NCBI GenBank assembly: GCA_002105175.1
Contig: MCGE01000014.1
Span: 1-64,000, forward strand
Source: Absidia repens
Lineage: Eukaryota > Mucoromycota > Mucoromycetes > Mucorales > Cunninghamellaceae
Reading direction: 5' to 3'
DNA length: 64,000 bases
Shown here: piece by piece, positions 1 to 11,478 of the stretch
Layout: every line of letters starts with the position of its first letter
How positions within the stretch are numbered: the stretch's first letter is position 1
Translations under genes and position numbers: made by a program
The notes under the pieces: generated by a model
Database searches by the model: none
What the model was told of the DNA's origin: nothing
The model's input: the letters and a program-made list of their open reading frames with translations, nothing else

Positions 1-440
1 GTCGACCAAAGAGAACGTTGGCAAATAAAATCATCCATTGTCATTTGAAATGAGTATTCTTACGCTTTATAGTTTAGAAGTTATCGTGATATCTACCCCC
101 ACTTTTTTACTTCTTTGAATAAAAGTCAACCATTTTATTTTAGTCATTTATTTTGCTTTCGTCTACGCTTGTTTGTGTTCGTCATTGTTGCCATTTTTTT
201 TCGAATCCAGTAACAACGTATGATAAAGCATTTTGGGTCTGACGGAGGTCGAGAAGGATATTTATTTCAGCTGACAATAAACCATTTAACCATGTAGCAT
301 TACAGTAAATTTAAAATGGAGAAAAGTTATATGGTTGGTTGGGTGTTATTCTTTATTAAAAGCAGCCTTAAGCATTTGAAGCTGGTCGGTATTGTCAGAG
401 TCGAGGATTCGCGAAACCAAAAATCCTCACCCCAAAAAAC
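1..440. other. Left-edge non-coding sequence
   Basis: AT-rich sequence with no credible ORF on either strand. The window cut falls here, so a 5' or 3' end of a neighbouring gene could be missing. I see no RNA gene. Confidence 0.5.
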
Positions 441-1473
441 ATTTCAAAACCCGCCCACGTGAATATTTGTTTACTCCCATTTTATTTTATTTCTCTCTCT
501 CTTTCTTTTCATTTTCTTTTTTTCCTTCACCATTCAACCTTTTTGAGGTCATGATGATGTTAGATTAGTGTCAGGGCTAGTTTAGAAGGGTTTTCAGCTC
601 AGGGATTGCAAGATGCATGGAGAAACCCTTTCATTTTGGATCTAGGATCTACAACCACCATTAGTTGTTTTTCAAGTCATCATTAGCTTATTTTAGAATT
701 AGTTTGCCTTTAGTTTATTTAGTTTATTTACATATTTGAATTTTTTTTTTTTACATGCTTTAATGAAAAATGCCTCATTAGTCTCTTTCATGACTTGTAC
801 AATAGATCCCTTCTTTATTAACATCGCCCTTTTTGACAAGTATTGAACCTTGGTGTGTTTCAATAATAAATGTCGTTTTAGTCTTTCTCACGCTTTGCTC
901 AATGTATTAGCCCCCCATATTATTATTGCTACTTTAGATTAGCGTTGACCATTCTTCAAATCTCACATTAGTCTCCTTCATACTTCCTCCGGTAGATCCA
1001 TCGTTATATCCCTTGTTACAATGAATCCCTCATCTTAGTTTTAGTATGACCAATATACTTTAATAAAATATGCCGTTTTATTAACCATGTTATGACCCAT
1101 CGTTTATTAAACCATGTCATTATTATAGCTATTAGACGTTTTGTGAGTGTCCTACTTAATATTTGCATTCTAATTCACCTACCATGACAATCTCTCCCTT
1201 TGTCGCAGGAATAGTTGGTAGTCCTAGATCATTTAGTACCAGCGATAGCCATGTTTCCGCCCATTCAATCATATAAATACAACTAGATCATGACGTATGT
1301 GTGTTCACCGATATTGACTATTTCGCACTGCTTTCTAGCTTATCTACGGCTATCTTTCGCACGCTCCTAATGTCTAACTGCTGGCTGATAATTATAGGCT
1401 GCTTGATATGAAATGTTGTCGTTTATAGTCCATCCCTCCACAATACTGGACATACTCTCTATATGTATCTCGT

Positions 1474-1534
<61 letters not shown>

Positions 1535-1697
1535 GTGCAGTGTAATAATAATAAAAAGATGCCGAGCCGAAGTCAGATGAGTCCGAGGGGCCGCCTATTA
1601 AGGTGTAAAATGGTGGGGAGGTGTTCTTATTTCATCTCCCTCTGGTACACATAGGTTAACGTTTCACAAGCGTGAGAATTGTTTGAAATTGAATTTT
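441..1697 (+). repeat. Dispersed repeat type I, copy I-1 (near full length)
   Basis: Order of parts: TTTCAAAACCCGCCCACGTG at the left edge with an AT-rich segment behind it; CT-rich leader (about 490-535); conserved core (about 560-680) containing GGATTGCAAGATGCATGG and AAACCCTTTCATTTTGGAT; then a long tail with several AATAAA-like signals and about 100-bp degenerate modules. It matches copy I-5 (40835-42107) along its whole length, which sets the edges. The edges carry short imperfect inverted ends (ATTTCAAA.. left, ..TTTGAAAT right). It includes a 57-nt poly(T) tract absent from I-5. No protein is encoded. Best read as a non-autonomous mobile element or solo LTR; the class is uncertain. Confidence 0.75.
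1476..1532 (+). repeat. 57-nt poly(T) tract
   Basis: Uninterrupted run of 57 T inside repeat copy I-1. The homologous position in copy I-5 (near 41950) has only short T runs, so this is a local expansion, real or from assembly. Confidence 0.95.
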
Positions 1698-1853
1698 AAA
1701 AACTGCAAAAATCAACGTTTATTTGTATTCTTGATGAAGTGTGCCATATATATGTATATATAGTATGGACTCGCATTAGCAATACTGTACCCGGAATAAT
1801 AATACTTTTCTGTAAATCATTGATTGTTGACAGTGAATTATCGCAATTCGAAG

Positions 1854-1884
<31 letters not shown>

Positions 1885-2299
1885 TGACCTCGCAGGCATC
1901 ATACATTTTAAAGGTGAGTGAGGTTGTACGCAAATTGCGCACATCCCCTTTCTGTAGGTAAAAAATTAGTGCTTTGAGCTTTTAATAAAAAGATAGAGTA
2001 GATCCAAGAGAGCACCTCGCTTTTGATATGTTAATTGGGGTTGAATAGGGTCCAGGAGATGCATAGATCCATTCTCCAGCATCAACAACGACCAAGTAAA
2101 CGCCTTTTATATATTCCTGAAGCACTCAAGGATAATCGTTTTCAGTATAATGCCCAGCAAGTCCCACTCCCCGCCATAAAAATAAAATAAAACCTAAAAA
2201 TTGCCACTTTTTCCTATATCGTAGTGAGCCCTAAATACTGACAAAACACAGTAAAAACAACAAAACCGCCCAACAAAATACCCCCCCCTACACATGAAA
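1698..2299. other. Spacer between two repeat copies
   Basis: AT-rich sequence with a 27-nt T run near 1858 and microORFs only. Part may be diverged tail of copy I-2, but similarity fades below about 2300. Confidence 0.4.
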
Positions 2300-3092
2300 A
2301 ACGCTTCACAAAGGACATACTAGAGAAATCACGAGGGAGACTATTTAGGGGTTCTGAGAAACGGTCAGCACTAATTTAAAAGGACAAATGTAAAAGAAAT
2401 ATAATATACTGTACAAGACAAACATGACACTATAAAGGTTATAAATCTATATCTTTTATTGAAGAGTAGTGATTGGCAATACCAATCTAAGGGGAGAGGG
2501 AGATGGTAAAAAAGGATATATTGTACTGTACTTCACACAACATTAAAGACATTATTCATTGTAGCATATAAAAAGAGACATATTTTATTCAGTTGCAGAT
2601 ACAAACTAGCAATAACTAAGCTATTGAAGGTTTCAAAAAGCTAACTAATGGTAGATCTAAATCCTGGATCCAAAATGAAAGGGTTCCCCATGAAACTTGC
2701 AATCTCATGGTAAAAAAGGATATATTGTACTTTACATAACATTAAAGAGACTGATGGAACATTTTTCATTGAAGCATATAAAATGAGACATATTTTATTC
2801 AGATGTATATGCAAACTATGGACAAACTAATACTAAACTAAACTAATGATGACTTCAAAAAGCCAACTAATGGTGCCTTCAGACCTAGATCCAAAATGAA
2901 AGGGTTTCCCCATGCATCTTGTAATCCCTGAGCTGAAACCACCCTTTTAAACTAGTCCTGACACTAATCTAAGATCACTATGACCTAAAAAAAGTTGAAT
3001 GGCGAAGAAAAAAAAAATGAAAAAAAACTAAAGAGAGCGGAAAAAAAATAAAAGGGAGTAAATAAAATATTCACGTGGGCGGGATTTAAAAT
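2300..3092 (-). repeat. Dispersed repeat type I, copy I-2, with internal duplication
   Basis: Read on the minus strand: CCCGCCCACGTG edge near 3070-3085, CT-rich leader (about 3000-3060), core (about 2880-2960), and a tail with AATAAAATATGTCTC. A second core plus tail (about 2455-2710) directly follows the first (2711-2960), so core and tail are duplicated in tandem. The tail below 2455 again matches I-3 and I-4. No coding capacity. Confidence 0.7.
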
Positions 3093-3629
3093 GCACTTTC
3101 ATGAATTGATTTGCCCGCTTTATTTTTCTTATGGATGCGGTGGGTGTGATATATTATATACTTGCCTTTTGAGATCCGGAAACCTACAACGAACCAAGGC
3201 TTATGTACGTACTATAATTATTTTAAGTAAAAAATTATATCCAAAATATCAAAATTGTCGTCACACTGTGTACGAGAGTAAAATCCAAAAAAAGCTATAT
3301 ATTTAGTATTGTTTGAGAAAAAAAAATTAGTGGCGTTTATCTTTTTACCGTCGGTACTGTGCGCAGCTGGGGATTTCTGGGGTGAGAAATTTGGGCACCT
3401 TAATGATTTTCCGTGATATCATATTGCGAACCAATGAAAATTCCCCAGAATCTAATATCATTGGTTTTTGGATTCAGGTCACAAACAATGACCATTGAAA
3501 CATCGCCAATGTGGCTCCGATAAAAGATATAATATAAAGCGGGAAACTTTTTTTTTTTTTTTTTTTACATCATACCATTACCATCATCCTATACATATAT
3601 TAAATAAAAAATAGCAAACAATCGTTCAA
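3093..3629. promoter_or_regulatory. 5' region of the F-box gene
   Basis: Non-coding stretch between repeat I-2 and the F-box start. It has TATA-like ATATAATATAAAGC near 3527-3540, a T run at 3549-3566 and an AC-rich leader to the ATG at 3630. No operator recognised. Confidence 0.4.
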
Positions 3630-4589
3630 ATGCTACAATATTTGCCTACTGAGATAATTCTATCAATAGCATCGCATGCGACACCCGAGACAAAAGGAAC
3701 GATCGCCCAAACTTGTCACACATGCTATTCTGCCATTGTTCCTTTATTGTGGAGATACCTGCCATTAAAAGCGATCGAAAATGTCGATGGCGTTGTCAAT
3801 CGACTGATACGCAACAATTGGATTGCCCGCGCCACGCAATTTGTTCATGCCATTACTTTGACCAGTGATTCCGTCAGCCATAATACCTTGGAAGAGATTC
3901 AAACTCTTATTGGTGCTATGGAATCCGGCTATCCTTACATTCTTGATGGTCATCCTGGTGCTCCGCCATTCGAACCATCCATATTACCAGCGAAAACGAA
4001 AGCAGTGAAAAAATCTTTTGGTGATGCTGTCCTGGAGCTGATCCATCATTTTCCTCGAACATCATATTTTACCTTTGATTATTATCTAGCTTTGCCTTAT
4101 TTGTTGACAAGTCAATCCACGTCTTTAGACGATACCACCGCCATCACCACCACCACTACTACCAGTTTTAATGGCTCTTTGACCATCTCACATTATCGAC
4201 CAAACCAAATCCAGGATTTGCTTCTCTTATTGGCACCCTTCACGCAATTAACAGAATTATCTATCCAAGCACAGGAAGCACTGTCTTATAGTGACGACAA
4301 AGACGCTTGGTCAGTTGGTGATGCCGATATGCTACAGCTGTCTGAGATTTCTATGGACCAACTTGAAAAGCTTACTATCATAGGTGTTGATGATCATGTC
4401 GAGCTTGATGTTTATCGTACTTTAATTGAATCCAAACCGAGGTTGAAATCATTGACTCTAAAATGGCGTTATCGACCAAAAAATGTATACATACTAGCAC
4501 TAGAAAATTTAGTGGATAAATTCCTCGGATGGCAGTTCAATAGAATAGAAGCTGATAATAGATATATATTTTGCCTGACACGATCTTGA
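3630..4589 (+). CDS. F-box protein
   Basis: Single-exon 319-residue protein. The first about 45 residues form an F-box-like motif (LPTEIILSIASHA at 5-17, then a Cys/Leu-rich helix and PLLWRYL), the domain that docks substrate receptors onto Skp1 in SCF ubiquitin ligases. The rest has repeated leucine-rich amphipathic stretches (LLLLLAPFTQLTELSI, QLEKLTI, RLKSLTLKW) like the degenerate LRR half of fungal F-box/LRR proteins; substrate unknown. A short Thr run (about residues 170-178) interrupts it. The start is the first ATG after a T-rich leader, and AATAATAAAG follows the stop by about 20 nt. It sits between repeats and has no functional link to its neighbours. Confidence 0.75.
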   Translation: MLQYLPTEIILSIASHATPETKGTIAQTCHTCYSAIVPLLWRYLPLKAIENVDGVVNRLIRNNWIARATQFVHAITLTSDSVSHNTLEEIQTLIGAMESGYPYILDGHPGAPPFEPSILPAKTKAVKKSFGDAVLELIHHFPRTSYFTFDYYLALPYLLTSQSTSLDDTTAITTTTTTSFNGSLTISHYRPNQIQDLLLLLAPFTQLTELSIQAQEALSYSDDKDAWSVGDADMLQLSEISMDQLEKLTIIGVDDHVELDVYRTLIESKPRLKSLTLKWRYRPKNVYILALENLVDKFLGWQFNRIEADNRYIFCLTRS

Positions 4590-5511
4590 ATATTGTATAC
4601 TTTTTAGAAAATAATAAAGTTTTTAACTACAGAGATTCGTGCTGCGGAGGATCAAGTGTTTTTTTTTTTGTTTTTTTTTTATGTTTTAATCTTCCTTCTA
4701 TTATACAATAATATACCCCATCAAGTTGAGTTTACTTGTACCTTTTTCGAAGTAGATAATATAAAATAAATGCATATTTAAAAATTCATTCCCCGCTTTA
4801 CATGACTTCTTATTTTTCCTTTTCTTCGTCTAAATTGAAGCTTCAATATGGTGATGATGATCTTGGATTAGTATTAGAACTTGAATCAAAGGGGTTTTGA
4901 AAAATATAAATCAAACATCATGGGGAAACTCTTTCATTTTGGAACTGTGACTTGGAACCACCATTGATCCCGATTGTAGACTACTGGTATAGAAGCCACC
5001 ATTAGTTTATATTATAGCTGTCACAATTCATAGATATATTTGAATATACGTCTTGTCTTACTATATTAATTTTTCTCGTATATTTTCAGGTCTTGTTAAA
5101 TGGGATACAGGGTAAAAAATACTGGTGTGTATGTAGATAAAACTTGGGTATGAGGCAGCTTTATGTAACTGTCATGCATAGCGCTTTATAAAATGGGTAT
5201 ATATATCTATATGTGTGTGTATGTATGTGTGTGTAAAAATCACTGATACCCGGGTACTTTGGGTGTTTTTGTCACTTCCAATAGTCTGCACTTTATTATA
5301 TCATAGTCCTTTTTTTCAACTTTTTTTTTTTTAAATCATAAGTAGATATATTTTTTTATCGATCACAATCGCATTTTTATTACAAAGAATAAACAAAAAG
5401 GAATATTGATATAAAACTATAGTACATTGTGTAATAATAAAATGAAAAGTAATAGATGGGATGTATGGTAGGGGAGTGAAGAGTAGTGAAAGGTGCGATA
5501 GGGTAGGGGAT
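4590..5511. other. Intergenic region with repeat II-1
   Basis: Holds the F-box 3' end, T runs (4659-4680), type II repeat copy II-1, a GT/TA-rich patch (5200-5235) and the 3' flank of the minus-strand ankyrin gene. No other gene seen. Confidence 0.5.
4800..5080 (+). repeat. Dispersed repeat type II, copy II-1 (diverged)
   Basis: CT-rich leader, GGATTAGTATTAGAACTTGA, then AACATCATGGGGAAACTCTT and TTTCATTTTGG, shared with copies II-2 to II-4. The hairpin preceding the core is degraded here (GGGGTTTTGAAAAATATA). The tail lacks a clean AATAAA. Confidence 0.65.
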
Positions 5512-6651
5512 CTAACTAGTGTAGTTCAATAAACTAAGAAAAGTGCTATCTACCAAGTCAAATGCGGTTTGGTCGTCTGCGTCCTTGATGGTGAGATTAC
5601 ATCCTTTGTCTATTAATAATTGAGCTGCTGCTGCTTGTTCAGAGATACATGCTAATAAACGAAGGAAAAAATATTTGACAGAGTTGTCAATAAGGATCAA
5701 CCAAATGGATACGTGTATTTTGTGGTGTTTTTTGCGTTTACCATAATGTAAAGGGGTTTCAGAGTCATTGGTGGTGGCATTGATATCCGCACCCAAATCA
5801 AGTAACAATTGGACTATGTCAGTATAACCACGATCACAAGCATGATGTAGAGCCGTCAATCCCTATACAAAGGAATATATGCATATATAAGTCCCAGTCG
5901 TATGATCGTCGACTCCCCCACACAATTAACTATACCTCTTCGTCCTTCGTATTCACAGGCTCCTTCTGTTCTTTGACTTGTTCACGTACTTGATCCAGCT
6001 TGTTTGCTTTGGTATATCCTATTAAATCATGTTTGTTGCTATAGAACGTATCAGTAAGATGTTGTTTTCGTTTTGCGGTTTCCTCACAAGGTTTATTATA
6101 CTTACTCTTCGTCATCATCGTCAGCATGAGCCAATGAACTGAGCACATGTCCTGTTTCTTCAGTATCCTACAAATATAAAAAGATGGCGTTAGAATTTTA
6201 GATCGTGTATGTCGGTATAAACATATATATTCTTACCTTGTTGCTATCTTTTGCTTCGTATTGGTATTCTCCTTGACGTGTCCAGCCAATATCTAAGCTT
6301 TCTGCCAGCTCTACATAGGCTTCCATTGCCACCGGGGATTCCATGCCTTTGAGATTATTCCAAGCATCCCATTTGGCTCTGGCCACAAATTCAAATAGAT
6401 TGGGTTTGGCAATAGTACAATCGCCTGTCGTCGCCTGTTTAAAGTAACCATAAAACTACGAAAGAAAAAGAAATTAGTAAAAGAGAAAAAACATAAGCGA
6501 TCCAGTCCGTCCTCCCCCAGCCACATACCTTCAATTTGTTATCTTTGGATACGGTAACAGTATGTGTGTTCAGATAATCAAAGGCACTTTCAAACCAGAG
6601 TTCCATTTGCGGGATTTCCGCATTGCTATTGAGAGAAGTGATAAAATCCAT
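5512..6651 (-). CDS. Acyl-CoA-binding domain protein with ankyrin repeats (ACBD6-like)
   Basis: Spliced minus-strand gene, 255 residues. Exons: 6651-6529, 6455-6237, 6167-6106, 6038-5936, 5862-5742, 5651-5512; all junctions are GT..AG and in frame. Residues about 1-110 are an acyl-CoA-binding domain: FDYLN near the start, LKFYGYFKQATTGDC, then KWDAWNNLKGM and YVELAESL, which match the ACBP YxxFKQAtxGd and KxxAWxxLkGms signatures. An acidic linker precedes two ankyrin repeats (LTALHHACDRGYTDIVQLLL and the following ADIN/TPLHYACISE units). This order is that of human ACBD6. Predicted to bind long-chain acyl-CoA in the cytosol, with ankyrins as the protein-binding part. It lies head-to-tail behind the Ett1-like gene, 370 bp apart. 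Confidence 0.8.
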
Positions 6652-7021
6652 TTTGGTTATCTTGACAAGTGATAAGAAAGAGAAGAGCTTTGATTTTTTT
6701 AACAGCAAAAATTTTAAATTGCCGACCGTCCAAGTCTACCTGTCATTTTGGGCCCCGTGTTACTTTTTTTTTTTTTTTTTAAAAAAAAACAGGTACAATC
6801 GTGAATAGCGCATACACACCATCTATAAACAAATCATTGCCACGTTAGATCAAACAGTAGGTAAGAAATAAAGACTATACAGTAATAAAATTGTTTATTT
6901 GAGGTGAGAAGGGGAAGGAGGATGATAAAAATCTAACTAGAGTAGTCAAACAAAGAAATGCATAAAAAAAAGAATGCTAATTAATGGGATAAAACTATAC
7001 ATAACACAAAATAATAAATAA
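6652..7021. other. Spacer between two minus-strand genes
   Basis: Contains the leader of the ACBD6-like gene, a 19-nt T run followed by an A run (6762-6790), and the 3' UTR of the Ett1-like gene, with a minus-strand AATAAA at about 6894-6899. No further gene seen. Confidence 0.5.
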
Positions 7022-7449
7022 TCATTCATCGTCTTCTTCATCTTCAGCAGAGCCATCCAGGAGTTCCAGCATTTCCTGCAATTTTTCATTGTCTAAAGAA
7101 AAGTGAATGCATGAGTTTAGCCAGTTTTTGTTTAATCTTTCGCGAAGTGCTCAGATATATCTATATTTACCTGGATCAAGTTCTAGGGCCTTTTTGTATG
7201 CTTGAATTGATTCATCATATAATTCCAATACTTGATCTTCATCATCGGCCATATTGGACTGAGTCATTTTGAGCATTGCGTACTGATATAAACAAGACGA
7301 ATCAGTTCTCCCTTCTTTCTTTCTTAACACCTATCCTATCGCTTTATTACCAATTCCCAACCCAGTGGACTTTCTTTCTTGTATTTGGAAGAATATATTT
7401 CCTTGGCTTTTTGAATATGCTTTTCAGCGTCTTGGCACATCTACAAATG

Positions 7450-7501
<52 letters not shown>

Positions 7502-8528
7502 GAATATGAGCGTCAAAATGACCCCGCTTCTACGTGCATTATTCCATTACCTGCTCCTTTTGTTTTCCAAGACAGAATTTTTGTCGATGTAATAAACAGG
7601 CACCCCATAAAGTCAAAAGAATATCGTCATTTTCATAAGAGAAGAGTTGAATGTACCGAATGAGAGTGTCAAATAGTAAAGTAACATGGTCTTCATGGCT
7701 AGGTTGTTCGAGTAATTCCATGTATTCACGAATATCATGCATCGCTTGCCGAGTCAGTTCCAATGGCTTTTCATCCAGTGTATCAAAGTTCAATAATACC
7801 TAAATATCAAATTCATTTAGATCAGTATAATCACTCCGTTCAGATACAATCAGTTCACCAAGTTTTCTCATTCCTTTATATATAATTACCTTGTCCAATA
7901 TATCAATCGCCTCTTTATAAAACCCAAGTTCTTCTTTTGCTACTTGATCCTTGACCATTAATTCATCCAAAGCCACTTCATCTTCAATTTCGCCTTCGCT
8001 ATCTTCGAGGTCTTGTCGTAGCTCGTCAAACGCTTTTGTCTTTTGTTGCCGAATAGAGCGGGCCATAGCCAATGCCGCACGTGCTTGCCATAAGGACAAG
8101 TCCACCTTTTTGGAGGCATCATCATTGTCTTCCTTTTTCTTGGATAAAGCCACAAATAACCCATGACCTTCCCGGATACTTTCTTCCACCGTCAACGCCC
8201 GTCCAAGTTCCACCAAGCATTGTGCATACCCAAACCCAGTTTTGCCATCACGTTCGTCAAATGCTTCCAAAGCCAAGTCAAACAATCGTCTTGCCATTTC
8301 TGTATCGCCTTGCTCTTCTTTCGCCATGGTCAGGAGTTCTTCTGCTGTAGGTTGCACGCTGTCGCCTTCTTCACCGCGGATAAATGAGATCTCCACTTGA
8401 CCTTCATCACAGCCTTCGCATTCAGGATCTTGACATTCGGTGGAATGATCATTAGTCACACGAGCCTTTTTGATGGGGATTGGCATCGAATCTGTTGCAT
8501 CACCACTAGGTTCTGATCGTTTAGGCAT
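7022..8528 (-). CDS. ETT1: Ett1/Nro1-family protein (translation termination / Ofd1 regulator)
   Basis: Minus-strand gene of 386 residues. Exons: 8528-7890, 7799-7551, 7440-7351, 7282-7171, 7092-7022. The start MPKRSEPSGDATDSMPIPIKKAR carries a basic nuclear-localisation-like stretch. A helical TPR-like body follows (ARRLFDLALEAFDERDGKTGFGYAQCLVELGRAL, later YDESIQAYKKALELDP) with an acidic C-terminus (EDEEDDE). This layout fits the budding-yeast Ett1 / fission-yeast Nro1 family: nuclear helical-repeat proteins acting in translation termination and in control of the Ofd1 hydroxylase. Family assignment is from overall pattern, not a diagnostic motif. Intron 2 carries a long (TA)n run. It shares a 209-bp divergent promoter with LAS1. 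Confidence 0.55.
7451..7499. repeat. (TA)n microsatellite in an intron
   Basis: About 24 TA dinucleotides inside intron 2 of the Ett1-like gene, next to its 3' splice site. Confidence 0.95.
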
Positions 8529-8737
8529 TCTTCAAATAGGCGTTGTGAGGTGGTTGGTTCGAAGAGAATAAAAGAAAAAAAAATCAATGGGCATGAAAAA
8601 ACCGCGACAAGGAAATAAAATGTGACTAGAAAATTATCCAACGCCGCTGCCTGGGATCGCAATTAGAAAGTGGCCCTCTTTTTTTTTTTTTTTTTTTTTT
8701 TGCTCTTCTTCCTTGAATTCTCACCTTTTTACATACC
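8529..8737. promoter_or_regulatory. Divergent promoter, ETT1-like / LAS1
   Basis: The 209-bp gap separates two divergent start codons. It contains an 18-nt T run (8684-8701) followed by a CT-rich leader into the LAS1 ATG. Regulatory elements must be shared or overlapping. No TATA box stands out. Confidence 0.6.
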
Positions 8738-10926
8738 ATGAAATCAACGATTCCTCGCGTTGTTCCTTGGACAACCAACCAAGAATTTCAACAAGTGTTT
8801 GAATGGCTTTATTCTGATATAGATCAGCATGCAGATCTTGTTCAACGCGGTGTGGATCACGTAAAGCCAAAAAAGTTCACACCGATAATAATATCACTCA
8901 AATCCACTCACACTCTTTCTATTCAATTCTCCTTTAATAGGTTAAGGCTTGGATTTGCAGAGGAAGAATTCCTATTTCAGTGAAATCAACCATGGATATG
9001 ATTGAACTTCAACTCCGTGACCGAAAACAGCAGCAACAACTGGGCAATACAAACTCAAATTCTTTATCACAGAACGAACTGCGTCTCTTATATGGTAGTG
9101 CTCTTACAAGGTAAGGAACCAAAAACGACAGCAGCAATGAAACCCCTCCCGCCCTTCCTCTCTTTCTCTCTCCCAGCCAGATCAGCATGTAATTTTTTTT
9201 TTTTGTTCTTCAATAGATTCGTCAATATTACCGAAGACTCTTTACAGACAGGATATTACGCGAAATCAATGTACGATATTGCAGAAGAAATAGGGCTTCC
9301 TCTTCACTTTGTCCAACTCCGTCATGCTGCTACTCATGAAGACCTTCCTAGTTTATTCATGTTACGACAAGCCAGTGAAGTGGTAAGTGAGTGGCTAGGT
9401 GCTGAATGAATGACAATATAGATATTAATGGCATTTCCTGCTGTAGGCTTTACGATGGCTTTATGATTCTTATTGGAGCATACAGATGCATATGGATTCT
9501 TCAGTAGAGGTCAACGATGAAACGATACAAGTCATCTACGATGCAATCAACAATTATAAGGAAAAAAGGAAGGCCGCGTTGAAAAGCAGTAAGTGCTTTC
9601 ATGTCTTGATAAAATAGGCAATCTTACTGATGATTTCCCGACTATATAGGCACAGGAGCTCAGGATAAGGGGCAGAAATGGATTCGAAAGTTGATTGAAC
9701 TGTTATCACAAGATAATATTCAAGACACAGTGGTTGTATTATTATTGAAAGTTGGTGGAATGGTGCCCACAGCGAGAAGGTAAATAAAAAGAAGATGGGC
9801 GATGTGCAGCAAAGAAAAATAGGTCCCAAGCTTATTGTGGTTTATCTTATTTTTGTAGAAAACGATCCTCTTTGGAAAACATGACGGTTCCTGAAGATTT
9901 GATCCAGCTCTGGCTACCTTTGTTACAAGAACTAGACACAGCTTTCCCAAATTTTGCTACTGAATTGATCACAGCTATGGTGGATAGGATCGATACGGGA
10001 AGTGGATTTGCGTTGGATCAAGCTCTAGTTCAGTTAGACTCTGTTCCTGTAAGAATACTAGGTTCTGTCACTGTTCGTGACAATGCCGATGATGATAAGG
10101 AGGATACTGATATTCATACTTGTTTTGTTTATATATATGTATAGTACACGGAAACTGATCAACAAGAATCTGAAAAATTTAAACAAGCAAGTTATCTACT
10201 GACTTTAAGTAAGCAGCAAAGGGAGGTATGGGAGGGTTTAAAGACAGAAGATCACTCATGTGCCATTTTTTAATTATTATTATTAGCATGCTGGTTACGA
10301 TATTTTGCAACACAATGCTCTCTTGAAGAAAAGCTTTTTGAAAAAAATGTGCGCGATGATATATTAGAAGCGTGCTTACGAAAACCAAACACATAGTAAG
10401 TGAAAGCATATCATGAATGAAAAAAAGGCTCTCAAAATTAACTTTTGTTTTCTCTAAAAAACTACAATAGCACGAGAAGTGTCTTACAATCTATCATGAA
10501 ATCCGATCCTGTCCTTGGAAATTCCATTACACCTTTTATTTTATATATTGATAAAGCCATCAACGCCAGCACTGAAACATCTGGCACAACCACCACCTCA
10601 AATAAAAAAATTGATAACATGGACACCTTGATGGTGGAAGAAGTCAATGGCCTAACGGAAGAACTACAAAATCTACGAGAAAAGGTAATCAAAAAAGAAA
10701 TAAAAGCACGCTCCGAATGTCTCTGACTCGACTCCCTCTCTCCTTTAATTAGCTCGGCGTGACTGAATACACTGATCCAATTAATACTGATGAAGATATG
10801 ATACAATCAGGTTGGGTACTGCATGATAAAGATACTTGGGCTGCTTGTCCCATTGGATGTCTCCCTAATGGCAAGATTCCAAGGTTAGACTTAGTAGTAG
10901 ATGATAGTGCCATGAGTTTGGATTAG
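8738..10926 (+). CDS. LAS1: Las1, endoribonuclease for pre-rRNA ITS2
   Basis: Ten exons, 493 residues: 8738-8860, 8941-9110, 9217-9382, 9447-9588, 9650-9779, 9859-10048, 10145-10208, 10287-10395, 10471-10684, 10753-10926; phases close exactly. The N-terminal HEPN nuclease domain begins VVPWTTNQEFQQVFEWLY and includes the catalytic RHAATH (about residues 133-138), the Rx4H motif of Las1, followed by EDLPS. The C-terminus DTWAACPIGCLPNGKIP is the conserved Las1 tail that contacts the Grc3 polynucleotide kinase in yeast. Known role: Las1-Grc3 cleaves ITS2 at C2 during 60S maturation in the nucleus. It is divergent from the Ett1-like gene and 184 bp upstream of an mS34-like gene on the same strand. 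Confidence 0.92.
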
Positions 10927-11110
10927 GTATTAGTTTATTTTAGTCATCATCTGGAATAAAATATATATATATATATATTTGCATGAACTTGACAATAGAA
11001 AGCAGGCGGGCCTAGCGGAGTGAAGTGACTGCGAAGTTTTTTTTTTTTTTTTTTTTTTTCTGACATGTAGGGCCTGGGTGCTGTCTGACCTTTCTTCTTC
11101 ACTCCAACTC

Positions 11111-11294
11111 ATGTTTTACACTCGTGCCCTATTTGCTGAAGCTGCTTCCGAAGTCTCGGCTGCAACCAAATCAAAGACCACCAAGACTTTATATCAAGTC
11201 CTCGGCTCTCTTCCCAACCAAGGTGTCGGTGCTCGTGTGGTAAGCATCCAGTTCTCCTCGGGAGCATGTACATGCCAATAATAGTAACTCGATA

Positions 11295-11345
<51 letters not shown>

Positions 11346-11439
11346 ACCATAGGCTCCTACCAAATATATCAACAATCCCACCTTGAAGGATAGCTATTAT
11401 GAAGTCACCAAAGTCAACCTCAAGGAAGTAAGTTGCTTT

Positions 11440-11478
<39 letters not shown>

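Noticed and set aside
198..215. TTCGAATCC resembling a tRNA B box
   Set aside because: Preceded by a T run with no A box or foldable cloverleaf; other B-box-like words (near 52850 and 49680) fail for the same reason.
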